Source of the DNA: Hahella chejuensis KCTC 2396 | GTDB lineage: Bacteria; Pseudomonadota; Gammaproteobacteria; Pseudomonadales; Oleiphilaceae | DNA length: 64,000 nt | Assembly: GCF_000012985.1 (NCBI RefSeq) | Contig: NC_007645.1 | Span: 5,354,581-5,418,580 of the forward strand | Direction of reading: 5' to 3' | Part shown: positions 9,247 to 18,393 of the stretch, piece by piece | Layout of the letters: the number at the start of each line of letters is the position of its first letter | How positions within the stretch are numbered: position 1 is the first letter of the stretch | The notes under the pieces: generated by a model | What the model saw: only the letters and a program-made list of their open reading frames with translations | Databases searched by the model: none | Told to the model about the DNA's origin: nothing | Position numbers and translations under genes: made by a program

Positions 9247-10857
9247 TTCAGCGGGTTGATCCCGCTTGCCTACAGGCTTATTACGCACCGGCAGCGTGAA
9301 ATAAAAAGTGCTGCCGCCACTTTCTCCCGGTCTGAAACCAATCTCGCCGCCATGGGAATGAATAATGGACTGACATAACGTCAGACCTATTCCCATCCCC
9401 GACTTTTTCGTGGTGAAGAACGGACTGAACAAATTGTTCTGATGCTCTTCCGCAACGCCGGGTCCTTCGTCCGTCACTTCGAATAAAATGCCTTTACCGT
9501 TGGCCTGAGCCACCTTGAACTTAACGGAGCCGCGCATATTCGCGTGCCCCATCGCCTCCATGCCATTGCGCAACAGATTCAAAGCCACCTGCTGCACCTG
9601 TACCGGCTCGATATAAAGCTCTGGCAACAAAGGCTCGATATTCGCGCGCAACTCAATGCCGTGCTCCTTGGCTTCAATTTCCGCCAACTCCAGAATGTCT
9701 TTGGCGAGGGTATTAGCGGATAAAATCTCCTTACCCTGTAACGGCTTCTTAACGAAGTCGCGAATATGCTGAATCACCTGACTGGCGCGCAAACACTGGC
9801 TTTCTATCTTCTTAAGCGTTTCATCCATCAGCGCCTTATCCAGTTGCTCCGCCTTAGCGATGCGGTTGGCGACGCGGATGTAATTGACGATGGCGGTAAG
9901 AGGCTGATTCACCTCATGCGCGATCCCCGCCGCCATCTCCCCCATCATGCTCAAGCGGGAGATATGCGCGAGTTGGGAACGCTGCGCTTCCGCGCTTTGC
10001 CTGGCCGCTTCCAACTCTTCAGCCTGCCTGATCTCTTCCGTCGTGTCATGAAATACAACGACGGCATGGGTCGCGTGATCGTCTCTCGCCGTTGGCGTGA
10101 CCGTAAAGGTGACCGGATAGACAGAGCCGTCCGGACGGGTGAACAAGGCGTTACCAATGCGCAGCGCCTCATTCTTGCTTAACACACGCTGCAGGCGCTC
10201 GGTCATACGATCCAAGTCGAAGGCATTCTCCCCTTCGGGATTTTCGGCCTGATTGAAATGCAATTGCACAAAGGAGCGCCCGAGAAGGCTGCCTTCGTCG
10301 CATGCGTTCATGCGTCCCGCCGCAGAGTTGGCGAAAATGATTTCGCCACGGCGACTTAATCCATATATCCCCTCGCTCATGGCGGACAGGATGCTCGCCT
10401 TATCTATCTGCAGCTCACGGTTACGGGCTTCCAGTTGCTGTTCCAAGCGATGAATCTTCAGGTGGGTCTCCACCCTGGCGATCACTTCTTTAACCTGGAA
10501 CGGTTTGGAAATATAGTCCACGCCGCCGGCGTCGAAGCCCATCACTTTGGAGTCCGTATCATCCAGCGCGGAAAGGAAAATAATAGAAGAAGACGCAGTG
10601 GCCGGGTCCTGCTTCAAGGTGCGGCACACCTCAAAGCCGTCCATACCGGGCATCATCACGTCAAGAAGAATCAAGTCAGGGTGGGATTTACGAACGATAC
10701 TAAGCGCTTTTTCGCCGCTATCCGCCACTAACAGCTTATAGCCGCGACCATCCAACGTTTCGTAAAGGATTTTCAGGTTAGCCGGATTATCATCCACCAG
10801 CAGAATCTGGTCCTGTCTGGATAGCTTGGATACTGCTTTGTTATCTACCGTCGCCAT
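9235..10857 (-). CDS. Hybrid REC-PAS-histidine kinase
   Basis: 540 aa, cytoplasmic, no membrane segment. Order: receiver domain (about 16-130, phospho-acceptor Asp66 in LLDVMMPGMDGF), coiled linker (133-155), PAS domain (about 152-270), HisKA with His314 in GIAHEVNQPL, and an HATPase (Asn427 in the N box, DEGPG at 463-467, GMGIGL at 487-492). The H-box form HEVNQPLTAI is that of the FixL/DctB/TtrS group. An N-terminal receiver suggests a phosphorelay or input from another kinase. It follows the FixJ-type regulator gene by 129 bp on the same strand, so the two are the likely cognate pair. The signal is unknown. Confidence 0.9.
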   Translation of the reverse strand: MATVDNKAVSKLSRQDQILLVDDNPANLKILYETLDGRGYKLLVADSGEKALSIVRKSHPDLILLDVMMPGMDGFEVCRTLKQDPATASSSIIFLSALDDTDSKVMGFDAGGVDYISKPFQVKEVIARVETHLKIHRLEQQLEARNRELQIDKASILSAMSEGIYGLSRRGEIIFANSAAGRMNACDEGSLLGRSFVQLHFNQAENPEGENAFDLDRMTERLQRVLSKNEALRIGNALFTRPDGSVYPVTFTVTPTARDDHATHAVVVFHDTTEEIRQAEELEAARQSAEAQRSQLAHISRLSMMGEMAAGIAHEVNQPLTAIVNYIRVANRIAKAEQLDKALMDETLKKIESQCLRASQVIQHIRDFVKKPLQGKEILSANTLAKDILELAEIEAKEHGIELRANIEPLLPELYIEPVQVQQVALNLLRNGMEAMGHANMRGSVKFKVAQANGKGILFEVTDEGPGVAEEHQNNLFSPFFTTKKSGMGIGLTLCQSIIHSHGGEIGFRPGESGGSTFYFTLPVRNKPVGKRDQPAESAQ

Positions 10858-10986
10858 GCTCCACCGAGAAAAATGCCGGAACTTGCGACTATAGACAGCC
10901 GTATCATCCCGTTTAATACGCGATAACCCTTACAGACTTGGGGGCGACTCTCACCCTCTGGAAAGCTGCGGCGAGCGCCGCAGAAA

Positions 10987-11598
10987 TTAGCTTCTTGCGG
11001 CCAGCACCATCTGCACCAACTGCGCCAGCGAATGCGTCCCCATCTTCTGCATGACGCGGGAGCGATGGATCTCCACAGTTCTCTGGCTGATGTTCAATTC
11101 AATGGCGATCACTTTATTGGCGTTACCCTCAATCATCATTTCCATGATTTCCAGCTCACGCGGCGTCAAAGACTCTATTTTTTGACGCAGTTTCTCTTTG
11201 TGCCGCAGTGCTTCCTTCTGTTCGGCGTCCATCGCCAAAGCGCCTTTCACCTTCTCCAGCAGATCTTCTTCCCGGTAGGGTTTCTGCACAAAGTCCACAG
11301 CGCCAAGCTTCATCGCTTCAACCGCCATAGCCACATCGCCATGTCCGGTTACGAAGATAACAGGCAGCGCACACCCCATTTCAAGTAGCTTCTTGTGCAG
11401 CTCCATGCCCGTCATTCCAGGCATACGGATATCCAGAACCAGACAGCCATTCAGATCGGCGACTTCCTCTTCCAGGAAGCTTTGGGCGCTGGAGTATCCC
11501 TTGGTACTGTAACCTTCCGCCCGCAACAGGAGCAGCAGAGAGTCGCGAACAGCTTCGTCGTCCTCGACTACATAGACTATCTGGTTCATTACATTCAT
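10987..11598 (-). CDS. FixJ-type response regulator
   Basis: 203 aa: receiver (residues 6-120) with acidic pocket VVEDDE and Asp56 in VLDIRMPGM, then a LuxR/FixJ HTH (about 138-198: LTPRELEIMEMMIEGNANK and ISQRTVEIHRSRVMQK). Transcription factor that would act when phosphorylated by the neighbouring kinase. ATG start at 11598; an ATG three codons in (11589) is also possible because neither has a strong ribosome site. Only 13 bp separate it from the M23 gene upstream, so peptidase, regulator and kinase look like one transcript. Confidence 0.92.
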   Translation of the reverse strand: MNVMNQIVYVVEDDEAVRDSLLLLLRAEGYSTKGYSSAQSFLEEEVADLNGCLVLDIRMPGMTGMELHKKLLEMGCALPVIFVTGHGDVAMAVEAMKLGAVDFVQKPYREEDLLEKVKGALAMDAEQKEALRHKEKLRQKIESLTPRELEIMEMMIEGNANKVIAIELNISQRTVEIHRSRVMQKMGTHSLAQLVQMVLAARS

Positions 11599-11611
11599 CT
11601 TGGCTATTTAC

Positions 11612-12481
11612 CTATTTTTCTTGCAGGTTCTTTTTGCTCATCATTTTAGGTTCCGACGCCAGCAACAACGCCGGATCGAGCCTGGTCTGAAACCAGTTTA
11701 TACGCCAGTCCAGATGCGGCCCTGTGGCGCGGCCGGTAGAACCGACTTTAGCGATTTCCTGTCCCTGTTCCACTTTGTCCCCCACCTTCACCAGAATCTT
11801 ATCCAGATGAATAAAGGTGGAAGACACGCCATATCCGTGATCAATTACCAGGGTTCCCCCTGAAAAAAACATATCAGGGTGCGTCAGCGTCACTTCTCCT
11901 GAGGCCGGCGCAACCACGGGAGCGCCTCTCGGCGCTGCGATATCCAGACCGTAGTGCGGACGCCGCGGCTCCCCATTGAAATAACGCTGGCTGCCATACA
12001 CTCCAGTAATCGGCCCTTTTGCGGGAGAAATAAACCCCTGTAAAAAATAGTTTAGTCGGGAATCACGTCCCCGCGCACGGGCAACTTGAGCGTTTTCCTC
12101 TCGAATTCGCTTAAGATCGTTCGGGTCGGGCTCCATCATCTTCTTGGGAATGCCCTCGATATACTGGATGTCGTAGTCTCTGGCGGAAATAGTGATGGGC
12201 TGAGACCACTCTTGTCCATCCGCCAAACGGACTTTCAGGGTATGCGACAAACCATCGTCGCGCTCGAAACCGAAGACAAAATGCCCATCCTTCGTCAGCT
12301 CAAGCTTATGGTCGTCATACCAGACCTGAGCGTCAGCGGCAGTTTGCCCGATCACAAGACCGCCTTGAGTTAAGTCGCCCTTGAGTTCAATAGGAGACGC
12401 CGCCCACACACGAGCGCAGAGAGTAAGAGAAAGAAGAAGCATCCAGTGCGGAAGGCTTCGCAGAAGTCTGATTAACATCAT
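11612..12481 (-). CDS. Exported M23-family peptidase-like protein
   Basis: 289 aa. A signal peptide covers residues 1-27 (cleavage after VWA). Residues 30-100 form a beta-rich domain of the type found before such peptidases, and a LytM/M23 domain follows (about 150-275). Zinc ligands seen: His176 and Asp180 (HYGLDIAAPRGAP), and His256 in GPHLDW. The canonical HxH motif reads HLD here, with Asp258 in place of the first His of the pair in most M23 enzymes. I recall this HLDW form in related proteobacterial proteins, so it may be a subfamily trait; activity is therefore uncertain. The likely role is peptidoglycan cutting or regulation of an amidase in the periplasm. Confidence 0.88.
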   Translation of the reverse strand: MMLIRLLRSLPHWMLLLSLTLCARVWAASPIELKGDLTQGGLVIGQTAADAQVWYDDHKLELTKDGHFVFGFERDDGLSHTLKVRLADGQEWSQPITISARDYDIQYIEGIPKKMMEPDPNDLKRIREENAQVARARGRDSRLNYFLQGFISPAKGPITGVYGSQRYFNGEPRRPHYGLDIAAPRGAPVVAPASGEVTLTHPDMFFSGGTLVIDHGYGVSSTFIHLDKILVKVGDKVEQGQEIAKVGSTGRATGPHLDWRINWFQTRLDPALLLASEPKMMSKKNLQEK

Positions 12482-12630
12482 TTTTAACGATTAGACCGCG
12501 CGCAAAACAAATGGCGAACCACTTTGTGGTATTCTCATTATCATAGCCGTTAGTGGAAGCGGGTAAAACCGTTTATCCGCCCGATAGCTGACAAATGTAA
12601 GCGGAGGCAGGCGTTTCTAACCTGATTTTA

Positions 12631-13719
12631 ATGATGGCCCAACTCCAACCGCCCCAAAGTTATCCTACTCGCTATTGGCATCAGCTGGATGATGGCCGTA
12701 TTCAGTGCGATATCTGCCCTCGCGCCTGCAAACTGCATGAAGGACAGCAAGGCTTATGCTTTGTGAGAGCGCGAGAGCATGACGCGATTGTTTTGACCAG
12801 CTACGGTCGATCCAGTGGATTTTGCATTGATCCAATAGAGAAGAAGCCCTTGAACCACTTCCTGCCAGGCACGCCAGTACTGTCTTTTGGCACTGCCGGC
12901 TGCAATCTCGCCTGCAAATTCTGCCAAAACTGGGATATGAGCAAATCCAGAGAAATGGATACTCTCGCCGCCACCGCCATGCCGCAACAGCTGGCTGAGG
13001 CCGCCCGACATTACGGCTGCCGCAGTATCGCTTTCACTTATAACGACCCCGTGATTTTTCACGAATACGCAATTGATGTGGCCCAAGCCTGTCATGAGGT
13101 CGGCGTAAAGTCAGTCGCTGTGACGGCCGGCTTTATGTGCCCGGAGCCCCGCCAGGAGTTTTATCGCTACATGGACGCCGCCAACGTTGATCTGAAAGCC
13201 TTTACGGAACGCTTCTACCATAAGATTTGCGGCGCGCACTTGGCGGAGGTGCTGGACACCCTGGTCTACCTGAAGCAAGAGACATCGGTTTGGTTCGAAA
13301 TCACCACACTATTGATTCCAGGTGAAAATGACTCCTCCCAAGAGTTGGAAGACATGTCTAAATGGGTGGTTGAACACCTTGGCCCAGACGTTCCTATGCA
13401 TTTCTCCGCCTTTCACCCAGACTGGAAAATGAGGGATACCCCCCACACGCCGCCGGAAACACTCACCCGCGCCAGGAACATCGCCATGAAGAACGGCGTA
13501 CGCTACGCATACACCGGCAACGTTCACGACAGCCAAGGCGGCAGCACATGGTGCGCCAGCTGTGGAGAGTTGCTGATAGAGCGAGACTGGTATCGCCTCG
13601 GCAGATGGGGCTTGAATGAACACGGAGAGTGCCGCCATTGCGGAGCCGCCTTACCGGGCGTATTTGAGTCGCGTCCAGGCAACTGGGGCCCTCGTCGCCA
13701 ACCCGTAAGGATTAGCTAA
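12631..13719 (+). CDS. amrS: AmmeMemoRadiSam-type radical SAM enzyme
   Basis: 362 aa. The radical SAM cluster is CNLACKFC (Cys91, Cys95, Cys98). An N-terminal CDICPRAC (26-33) with Cys43, and C-terminal CASC and CRHC pairs, could bind metal. YGRSSGFCIDPIEKKPLNHF is typical of the family formerly called PflA-like and now AmrS. The usual partners (AMMECR1-like AmrA and Memo-like AmrB) are absent from this window. ATG-ATG at 12631 leaves a one-codon uncertainty. The upstream ribosome site is weak. The substrate is not known from sequence; pyruvate formate-lyase activation is an older label and not supported by context. Confidence 0.88.
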   Translation: MMAQLQPPQSYPTRYWHQLDDGRIQCDICPRACKLHEGQQGLCFVRAREHDAIVLTSYGRSSGFCIDPIEKKPLNHFLPGTPVLSFGTAGCNLACKFCQNWDMSKSREMDTLAATAMPQQLAEAARHYGCRSIAFTYNDPVIFHEYAIDVAQACHEVGVKSVAVTAGFMCPEPRQEFYRYMDAANVDLKAFTERFYHKICGAHLAEVLDTLVYLKQETSVWFEITTLLIPGENDSSQELEDMSKWVVEHLGPDVPMHFSAFHPDWKMRDTPHTPPETLTRARNIAMKNGVRYAYTGNVHDSQGGSTWCASCGELLIERDWYRLGRWGLNEHGECRHCGAALPGVFESRPGNWGPRRQPVRIS

Positions 13720-13724
13720 AACGC

Positions 13725-14336
13725 ATGCAGTTACGCCAACATCCAGATCTACAGATTGAGCCCATTACAATAGCCAACGGTGCGCTCACCCTCATCCACC
13801 CGCTACTGGCGGACGCTGACGCCGCATTTGTTCTAGAAGACTTAACCCAGCATTTGGATTGGCGTCAGGACAGCCTGCGCATACAAGGTCGTACTATTCC
13901 TATCCCGCGCCTGCAAGCATGGTATGGCGAACCGCACTGTCATTATGCTTACTCCGGCCTGCGCCTTAACCCCACTCCATTCTCCCCGTTGTTACAACAG
14001 TTGCGTCATATCGCCTCTGAACACGCCGCAGCCAAGTTCAACTGCGCTCTGTGTAACCTGTATCGAAACGGACAGGACAGCGTTTCATGGCACGCTGATG
14101 ATGAGCCAGAACTGGGGCCCGCCCCCATTATTGCTTCTTTTTCTTTTGGCGCGACGCGCACGTTTCAGATTAAGCCCAAACGGGGAGGCCAAACCCTGGC
14201 GATAGAGCTGTTGCATAACTCGCTGCTGATCATGTCTGGAGACATGCAGCGCCACTGGCGCCACCAACTACCTAAAACGAAGGCGCCCGTGGGTCCGCGA
14301 GTAAACCTGACTTATCGATATATTCCCGCCGCCTGA
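13725..14336 (+). CDS. AlkB-family 2-oxoglutarate/Fe(II) dioxygenase (ALKBH2/3-like)
   Basis: 203 aa. Iron ligands: His123 and Asp125 in WHADDEPEL, and His180 in WRHQLPK. 2-oxoglutarate arginines: Arg192 and Arg198 in RVNLTYR. The N-terminal part with IPIPRLQAWYGE and the NLYRNGQDSVSWHADDE core match the ALKBH2/ALKBH3-like group of repair enzymes, which remove 1-methyladenine and 3-methylcytosine from DNA. It starts 5 bp after amrS and is probably co-transcribed with it. No Ada-type regulator is nearby. Confidence 0.9.
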   Translation: MQLRQHPDLQIEPITIANGALTLIHPLLADADAAFVLEDLTQHLDWRQDSLRIQGRTIPIPRLQAWYGEPHCHYAYSGLRLNPTPFSPLLQQLRHIASEHAAAKFNCALCNLYRNGQDSVSWHADDEPELGPAPIIASFSFGATRTFQIKPKRGGQTLAIELLHNSLLIMSGDMQRHWRHQLPKTKAPVGPRVNLTYRYIPAA

Positions 14337-14452
14337 TTGCTCTCCACTCAGTCTTGATATCTATCGCCGCACACCAGTAAACGGTTGCGCATCCTCAATG
14401 ATGAATTAGAATCTGCGGCGTGGTTATCCGTTAAACCGGTTTCGAGAAAAAC

Positions 14453-15301
14453 ATGTCTATTAACGACAAGCTGCGTAGGCAGCTTTACATCATTATTTTT
14501 CACGCTGACACCCCTGCCGGCAAAGCCTTTGACATAGCGCTGATCGGCGGCATTCTCATAAGCGTTATCACCGTTATGCTGGACAGCGTCAGTGATTTCC
14601 GGCTGAAGTATGGCGACTGGTTCGTGGCTATTGAGTGGTTCTTCACAATATTGTTCACAATTGAGTATCTGTTGCGAATTTACTGTGTGGACAAGCCCGT
14701 TCGCTATATTTTCAGTTTTTACGGCATTGTCGACCTGCTCTCCATCATCCCAACCTATCTGAGTTTGTTCGTGGGCGGCGCGCACTATCTTCTGGTTATC
14801 AGGGTGCTCCGAGTTCTGAGGGTATTTCGTATCTTAAGGCTGGCGAAGTATGTCTCTCAGGCCAATCTGCTATTGCACGCAATTCGCCAAAGCCGGCAAA
14901 AAGTGACGGTGTTTCTGTTTTCCATCCTGGTGCTGGTCACTTTGTTTGGCTGCATGATGTATCTAATAGAGGGGCCCGCTAATGGTTACACCAGTATTCC
15001 ACGCAGCATCTACTGGGCAATCGTCACACTCACAACAGTGGGATATGGGGACATCGCCCCGAAGACTGATTTTGGCCAAGGCATGGCGGCGATGGTCATG
15101 GTGATGGGCTACGCCATCATCGCTGTGCCAACCGGTATTTTTACCGCCGAACTTTCCAATGTCCTGCGCAACAACTACCTAAGCCTGGCCTGTCGTTCCT
15201 GCGAGAAAGATTTACACGAAGCGGAAGCCCGTTTCTGCAGCCATTGCGGCGCAAGGCTCCCTTTGGGGACAGTAGTTAAACCAGTTAAAGCCCATAGTTA
15301 G
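14453..15301 (+). CDS. Voltage-gated potassium channel with C-terminal zinc ribbon
   Basis: 282 aa. Six transmembrane helices plus pore: S1-S3 within about 22-110, S4 with a regular arginine ladder (RVLRVLRVFRILRLAK, about 122-137), S5, the pore helix and the TLTTVGYGD selectivity filter (about 193-201), then S6. The soluble tail carries two CxxC pairs (CRSCEK and CSHCGARLP), a rubredoxin-like zinc ribbon. Voltage sensing and K+ selectivity are strongly supported; the zinc ribbon's role is unknown. Monocistronic and convergent with the Lon-like gene. Confidence 0.92.
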   Translation: MSINDKLRRQLYIIIFHADTPAGKAFDIALIGGILISVITVMLDSVSDFRLKYGDWFVAIEWFFTILFTIEYLLRIYCVDKPVRYIFSFYGIVDLLSIIPTYLSLFVGGAHYLLVIRVLRVLRVFRILRLAKYVSQANLLLHAIRQSRQKVTVFLFSILVLVTLFGCMMYLIEGPANGYTSIPRSIYWAIVTLTTVGYGDIAPKTDFGQGMAAMVMVMGYAIIAVPTGIFTAELSNVLRNNYLSLACRSCEKDLHEAEARFCSHCGARLPLGTVVKPVKAHS

Positions 15302-15330
15302 GCATGCGGCTAGAGGCGCCGCACGCCTTA
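15298..15330 (+). terminator. Hairpin between the convergent channel and Lon-like genes
   Basis: TGCGGC (15305-15310) and GCCGCA (15318-15323) form a stem that extends outward with one mismatch (TTAGGC against GCC-TTA). It overlaps the stop of the channel gene and is followed by TTATC. A second hairpin, AGAGACGT (15341-15348) with ACGTCTCT (15356-15363), spans the stop codon of the Lon-like gene. Confidence 0.5.
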
Positions 15331-15349
15331 TCTAACGAGAAGAGACGTT

Positions 15350-17728
15350 CTAGTGACGTCTCTCCGCCATTTTCAACTGCTTCAGTTTTTGCTGAACCAT
15401 GCCAAACAGCGTATTACGACTATAAGTTCCTTTTTCGTTTGGCTGTCCGACTCGCAAGCCCGTCAAAATCTCCAGCGCTTCTCCCACATTCCTGACGGAA
15501 TAGATAAAGAATTTCTTCTCCTTGCAGGCATCCAGCACACGCTTGTTCAGCATCAGGTTGTGTTCGTTGGAAGCGGGAATTATCACGCCCTGCTCTCCAC
15601 TTAAGCCTTTGATGCAACAGGTTTCAAAAAAGCCTTCAATCTTTTCGTTGACTCCGCCGACCGGCTGAGAGTCGCCAAACTGGTTCATTGAGCCGGTAAT
15701 CGCAATATTCTGTTTGATAGGCGCATCGGAAATAGAAGAAATGATTGCGCAAAACTCCGCCATGGAAGCGCTGTCGCCATCGACTTCACTATACGACTGC
15801 TCAAAGGCGATACTGGCGGAAATCCTGATTGGGCCATTTTTGCCGAAAATTGAAGCCAGATAGGCGGACAGAATCATCATGCCCTTGGAGTGAATAGCGC
15901 CAGCTAATTTAACGTCACGCTCGATATCGATCACTTCGCCATCGCCATAATGCGTGGTTGCAGTCACCCGGCTCGGCACGCCAAACTCATGATCGCCCGT
16001 ACTTAGCACAGACAACGCATTGATTTGTCCCACTTTCTCTCCGATAGTGGATATCAGCGTGGTGCCGTCGCGGATGCTGTCGAACACCTGATCACGAATT
16101 CGACTCGAGCGATATTCAGCGCTACGCAAAGCCTTGTCTACATGCTCTGAATGGATCATTTTAGCCTTGGCTTCATTGGCCCAATAGTTACTCTCGCGCA
16201 AGAGATTGGCGATATCCGCCGCGTGCAAAGACAGTCTGTTCTGATCTTCAGCGACGCGAGCGCTATGCTCAAGAATTCTCATCACTGCATAGCGATCACA
16301 AGGCATCAGTCCCTTTTCGCGCACCAGGCTGGTAATAAAGCGAGCGTAGTGCATTTGCGTTTCAGGGGTGCGCGAAATCTCGCTTTCAAAGTCCGCTGTG
16401 ACCTTAAACAGTTCGCCGAAGTCCGGGTCATACTGCTGCAGCAACAAGTAAGTATCCCTGTCGCCAAACAGGACGATCTTCACTTCCAGCGGCATTGGCT
16501 CCGGCTCCAGAGAAATCGTACCGGACAGCGTTATCTCTTTCTCCAGCGCGTTCATAGTCACATTGCCTGAGCGCAGCGTACGCTTGATCGCATCCCATAC
16601 AAAAGGCTGCTCAAGCACTTTGACGGCGTCCATAAGGAGATAACCGCCATTGGCGCGATGAAGAGCGCCGGGCCGGATTAATGTAAAGTCGGTAAACACG
16701 GTGCCTTTATAGGTGACATTTTCCACCGCCCCAAACAGGTTGAAGTAGTTGGGGTTATCTTCCACGACGATCGGCGCATTGCCATTGGCGTCATGATGGA
16801 CCATCACGTTCACCTGATAGCGTCTGGGCAGCTTGTTATCCATAGTGGCCGCCGCCAGAGCCGCCTGTTCTTCGCCGTCGTCCAGAAAAATCTCAACGTT
16901 CTTCAGCAAGTCCGCCTGAATGTGTTCCAGGTGCTCGACGACTTCCAAATGCTCACGATACTTTTTCTTCAGGTTGTCGATCAGGTGCTGGGAAACCGCC
17001 AGCGCTATCTCTTCATTCAGCGCTTGCTGCTTGTCCGCATACTCCTGTTCCCACTGGCTGAGTCGACGCAACACTGTGCGGAGTTTTTTCTCCAGCTTGT
17101 TGATGGCGTCTTCAAATTCTTGTTGGCGCGCTTCGGGCAACTCCGCAAAAGTCTCCGCGCTATATGGTTTTTCACCGTCCGTGGCCACCAGACGATAGCC
17201 GCCCGGGGTCGTCACCGTCAGGCTGATTTGCTGCTTTTTGGCGGCGTTGGCGATACGGCTAAGCGATTTTTCCTGCTTCTGGCTCAGTTCGTTTTTAATC
17301 TGCTCTGCGCGCTCGTAATATGACTCGTTATCAAACGCCTGCGGAATGCCTTTCTGCAAGCGCACCAAAAGCTGCTCCAGATCTTTCTTTAACGGCATTC
17401 CCAGACCGGCTGGCAGGCGCAGTACTTTAGGCGAGCGCACGTCATCAAAGTTGTTGACGTAGCACCAATCGCTGGCGACCGCCTCAGAGCGCTTTTTCTC
17501 CAGGAAGCGCATGATCATCGTCCGCTTACCCAGACCGTTGCGGCCGATGGCGTATATGTTATAGCCGGCGTCCGCCATGGATATGGCGAACTGCACTGCC
17601 TCTTGAGCGCGGTTTTGCCCAAGAATGCCTTCCAGCGGCTCCAGAGCACGGGTGCTGCTGAATTTGAAATCTTTTGTGAGACAGGGTTTGTAGAGCGATT
17701 GGATTGGTAGGGGCTTTTTCTTACTCAT
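15350..17728 (-). CDS. Lon-like ATP-dependent protease (LonB/AsrA type)
   Basis: 792 aa, cytoplasmic. The ATPase region begins with GILGQNRAQEAVQFAI and a P-loop-like IGRNGLGKRT (61-70). A long charged coiled region follows (about 150-290). The C-terminal S16 protease domain carries Ser653 in DGDSAS and Lys696 in VGGVNEKIEGF, the Ser/Lys dyad of Lon. It lacks the classic Lon N-terminal substrate domain, so it belongs to the Lon-like group that includes P. aeruginosa AsrA. The start is an ATG at 17728. Its 3' end faces the potassium channel gene. Confidence 0.92.
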   Translation of the reverse strand: MSKKKPLPIQSLYKPCLTKDFKFSSTRALEPLEGILGQNRAQEAVQFAISMADAGYNIYAIGRNGLGKRTMIMRFLEKKRSEAVASDWCYVNNFDDVRSPKVLRLPAGLGMPLKKDLEQLLVRLQKGIPQAFDNESYYERAEQIKNELSQKQEKSLSRIANAAKKQQISLTVTTPGGYRLVATDGEKPYSAETFAELPEARQQEFEDAINKLEKKLRTVLRRLSQWEQEYADKQQALNEEIALAVSQHLIDNLKKKYREHLEVVEHLEHIQADLLKNVEIFLDDGEEQAALAAATMDNKLPRRYQVNVMVHHDANGNAPIVVEDNPNYFNLFGAVENVTYKGTVFTDFTLIRPGALHRANGGYLLMDAVKVLEQPFVWDAIKRTLRSGNVTMNALEKEITLSGTISLEPEPMPLEVKIVLFGDRDTYLLLQQYDPDFGELFKVTADFESEISRTPETQMHYARFITSLVREKGLMPCDRYAVMRILEHSARVAEDQNRLSLHAADIANLLRESNYWANEAKAKMIHSEHVDKALRSAEYRSSRIRDQVFDSIRDGTTLISTIGEKVGQINALSVLSTGDHEFGVPSRVTATTHYGDGEVIDIERDVKLAGAIHSKGMMILSAYLASIFGKNGPIRISASIAFEQSYSEVDGDSASMAEFCAIISSISDAPIKQNIAITGSMNQFGDSQPVGGVNEKIEGFFETCCIKGLSGEQGVIIPASNEHNLMLNKRVLDACKEKKFFIYSVRNVGEALEILTGLRVGQPNEKGTYSRNTLFGMVQQKLKQLKMAERRH

Positions 17729-18101
17729 AGACTCCGCCCGATGCTAAACCGGGGCGTCAAAATGCGTGTATAGATCGCTGCTCGCCACGCCGGCTCACCT
17801 GCGACTTCCCAAAAAAGGGTCAAGTTTAACCAAATCAGCTTTAGCGCAAAACCGCTTTTACACAATTATCCGTCATGCTCCCCGTCACCACGCCCAGCGA
17901 CACTAGCAGCCAGTAAAAGCACAGCATCTTGAATAGTCGGATTAAAGTTTTTTCTATATCCGCCGTTATAAGTTTAGCGTAACTCCGGTTACGGCGACGC
18001 CGACCGAAAACAGGGCCACACGCGACAATTCAAGGCGAGTTAATACAACAATAGGGAATGATTGAAAAAATGAAAGACAACCTGTTAGAGGAAATCCAAC
18101 C
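17729..18101. other. 373-bp divergent intergenic region
   Basis: It separates the minus-strand Lon-like gene from the plus-strand small Arg-rich protein and must hold promoters for both. I see no convincing promoter boxes or hairpin. A 32-codon frame starting with ATG at 18059 runs into the next gene in another frame; its spacing to the AGGGA before it is too short for me to call it. Confidence 0.5.
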
Positions 18102-18386
18102 ATGTACATTAATGACGCCAGAAACAGGCCTTCCCCCCCTAGCGCAGCTTCCTTGAAGCAGTCCGCACAGGTCGAGTCAACGCCGGCGCAGGCTCCCCTG
18201 ACAGAGGGCGAGTTGCATGACCGTCGCATGCGTCCGGATCGCCGGCGCAGTGAGGGAAACGACTACGAGGGCCAGGAGCGCCGCAAAAGAAGGGACCGGC
18301 GCACCCCAAAACTGCTCGGAGCGCGAGACGGGCAGCCGGAAGAGCTGGAGAGTAGAACAGGAAGGCTGGTGAATACGGCTGTTTGA
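18102..18386 (+). CDS. Small Arg-rich hypothetical protein
   Basis: 94 aa, very polar, no signal peptide or membrane segment. AGAGGA with nine-base spacing precedes the ATG, which supports it being real. The middle is basic and repetitive (DRRMRPDRRR, then ERRKRRDRRTP), the kind of arginine-rich motif that could bind nucleic acid or an acidic partner. No family recognised. Directly after the stop there is an 11-base C tract. Confidence 0.55.
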   Translation: MYINDARNRPSPPSAASLKQSAQVESTPAQAPLTEGELHDRRMRPDRRRSEGNDYEGQERRKRRDRRTPKLLGARDGQPEELESRTGRLVNTAV

Positions 18387-18393
18387 CCTGTCG

